Origin: Caulobacteraceae bacterium
GTDB lineage: Bacteria > Pseudomonadota > Alphaproteobacteria > Caulobacterales > Caulobacteraceae
Length of the DNA: 6,060 bases
Assembly: GCA_030151985.1 (NCBI GenBank)
Contig: JASLDZ010000277.1
Location: 1-6,060 of the forward strand
Direction: 5' to 3'
This document shows, piece after piece, positions 5,841-6,060 of this stretch (positions are counted from its first letter, which is position 1; every line of letters starts with the position of its first letter). The position numbers and the translations under genes were made by a program. The notes under the pieces were generated by a model, which searched no databases, had not been told where the DNA came from, and saw only the letters and a program-made list of their open reading frames with translations.

Positions 5841-5953
5841 GTTGTCCCCGGACTTGATCCGGGGACCGAGCGGTGTGCGTCCTCGACCGCTGAGGCGGTC
5901 GCCAGACCGCGGGGGCGCGGCACGCTCGACCCCGGGTCAAGCCCGGGGGAAAC
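5841..5953. repeat. Palindromic REP/BIME-like element, three hairpins
   Basis: Two inverted, imperfect copies of one palindrome flank a third hairpin. The left copy is a 9-bp perfect stem, 5844-5852 with 5858-5866, around loop CTTGA. The right copy is a 7-bp stem, 5930-5936 with 5942-5948, around loop TCAAG. Read in reverse complement, the right unit (5925-5953) lines up with the left unit (5841-5870) over nearly its full length, both starting GTT and ending CGAG. The central hairpin is GACCGC 5885-5890 with 5895-5900. The CCGGRCTTGAYCCGG core resembles extragenic palindromes that I recall being abundant in alphaproteobacterial genomes. It lies between the convergent 3' ends of yggS and the partial gene at the window edge, so it may also stabilise or end transcripts, although no T-tract follows. 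Copy number cannot be judged from one window. Confidence 0.7.
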
Positions 5954-5987
5954 GGCATGAAAGGAATAGTGATCGCTTCGTCTCGCC

Positions 5988-6060
5988 TCAGCGATGGAAC
6001 GGGTAGAAGTCGGACCCCAGCGCCAGCAGGCCCGTCAGCTCGTCCAGCGCCCCGCGGCTC
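5988..6060 (-). CDS. 3' end of an unidentified - strand gene
   Basis: Reading the - strand from the window edge gives 23 residues, SRGALDELTGLLALGSDF then YPFHR, ending at TGA (5990-5988). Codons are almost all G/C-ending (CTG, GCG, GGG, GAC, TTC, TAC, CCG), like the other genes here, while the other frames look less gene-like. The stretch resembles an amphipathic C-terminal helix with an aromatic end. I do not recognise the family. It converges on yggS, with the palindromic element between them. Confidence 0.45.
   Translation of the reverse strand, partial: SRGALDELTGLLALGSDFYPFHR

Noticed and set aside
5841..5953. Palindromic block as a CRISPR array or insertion-sequence end
   Set aside because: Only two inverted copies with no direct repeats or spacers, and no transposase or target-site duplication visible.
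5957..6060. + strand frame beginning ATGAAAGGAATAGTG near the palindromic element
   Set aside because: Codon use and composition do not fit the other genes, the translation has no recognisable pattern, and the overlapping - strand frame looks more like coding sequence.

Overview
The window is very GC-rich (codon third positions almost all G or C) and reads like an alphaproteobacterial chromosome, most likely Caulobacterales (Caulobacter, Phenylobacterium or a relative). This rests on the protein sequences and on the order ppsR-maf-aroE-coaE, which I recall lying close to the replication origin in Caulobacter. The lineage is an inference; no rRNA or other marker is present.

Left part (1-3152, + strand): a tight five-gene operon. 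It holds the 3' two-thirds of a PPDK/PEP-synthase regulatory kinase-phosphorylase (PSRP, formerly DUF299), a Maf-type nucleotide pyrophosphatase, shikimate dehydrogenase (aroE), dephospho-CoA kinase (coaE) and a small P-loop ATPase of the AAA_28 type. All four junctions are the same 4-base GTGA overlap, in which the GTG start of the next gene shares bases with the TGA stop of the previous one. Translation is therefore probably coupled along the whole mRNA. The pathways meet at central carbon flow: PEP supply, use of PEP-derived shikimate, the last step of CoA synthesis, and nucleotide housekeeping.

Middle (3213-4516): after a 60-base gap comes a stand-alone AI-2E-family membrane transporter with a good Shine-Dalgarno sequence. 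About 200 bases of structured intergenic DNA follow, containing a perfect 15-bp stem between convergent genes, which is probably a two-way terminator.

Right part (4517-6060): a divergent pair. A thiamine-phosphate-synthase-like TIM-barrel protein runs on the - strand. It has no ATG, GTG or TTG start in frame and lacks several canonical catalytic residues. YggS, the PLP homeostasis protein, runs on the + strand. The 5' ends of these two genes abut or overlap, leaving no room for a normal intergenic promoter region. After yggS lies an approximately 113-bp palindromic element made of two inverted copies of a CTTGA-centred hairpin around a third hairpin (REP/BIME-like). The window ends in the 3' end of an unidentified - strand gene.

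I see no phage, CRISPR, tRNA, rRNA or transposase genes. This is mostly ordinary core genome. The points worth a second look are the thiE-like gene with its odd start and active site, the ATPase in the position where I would expect dnaQ, and the palindromic element.
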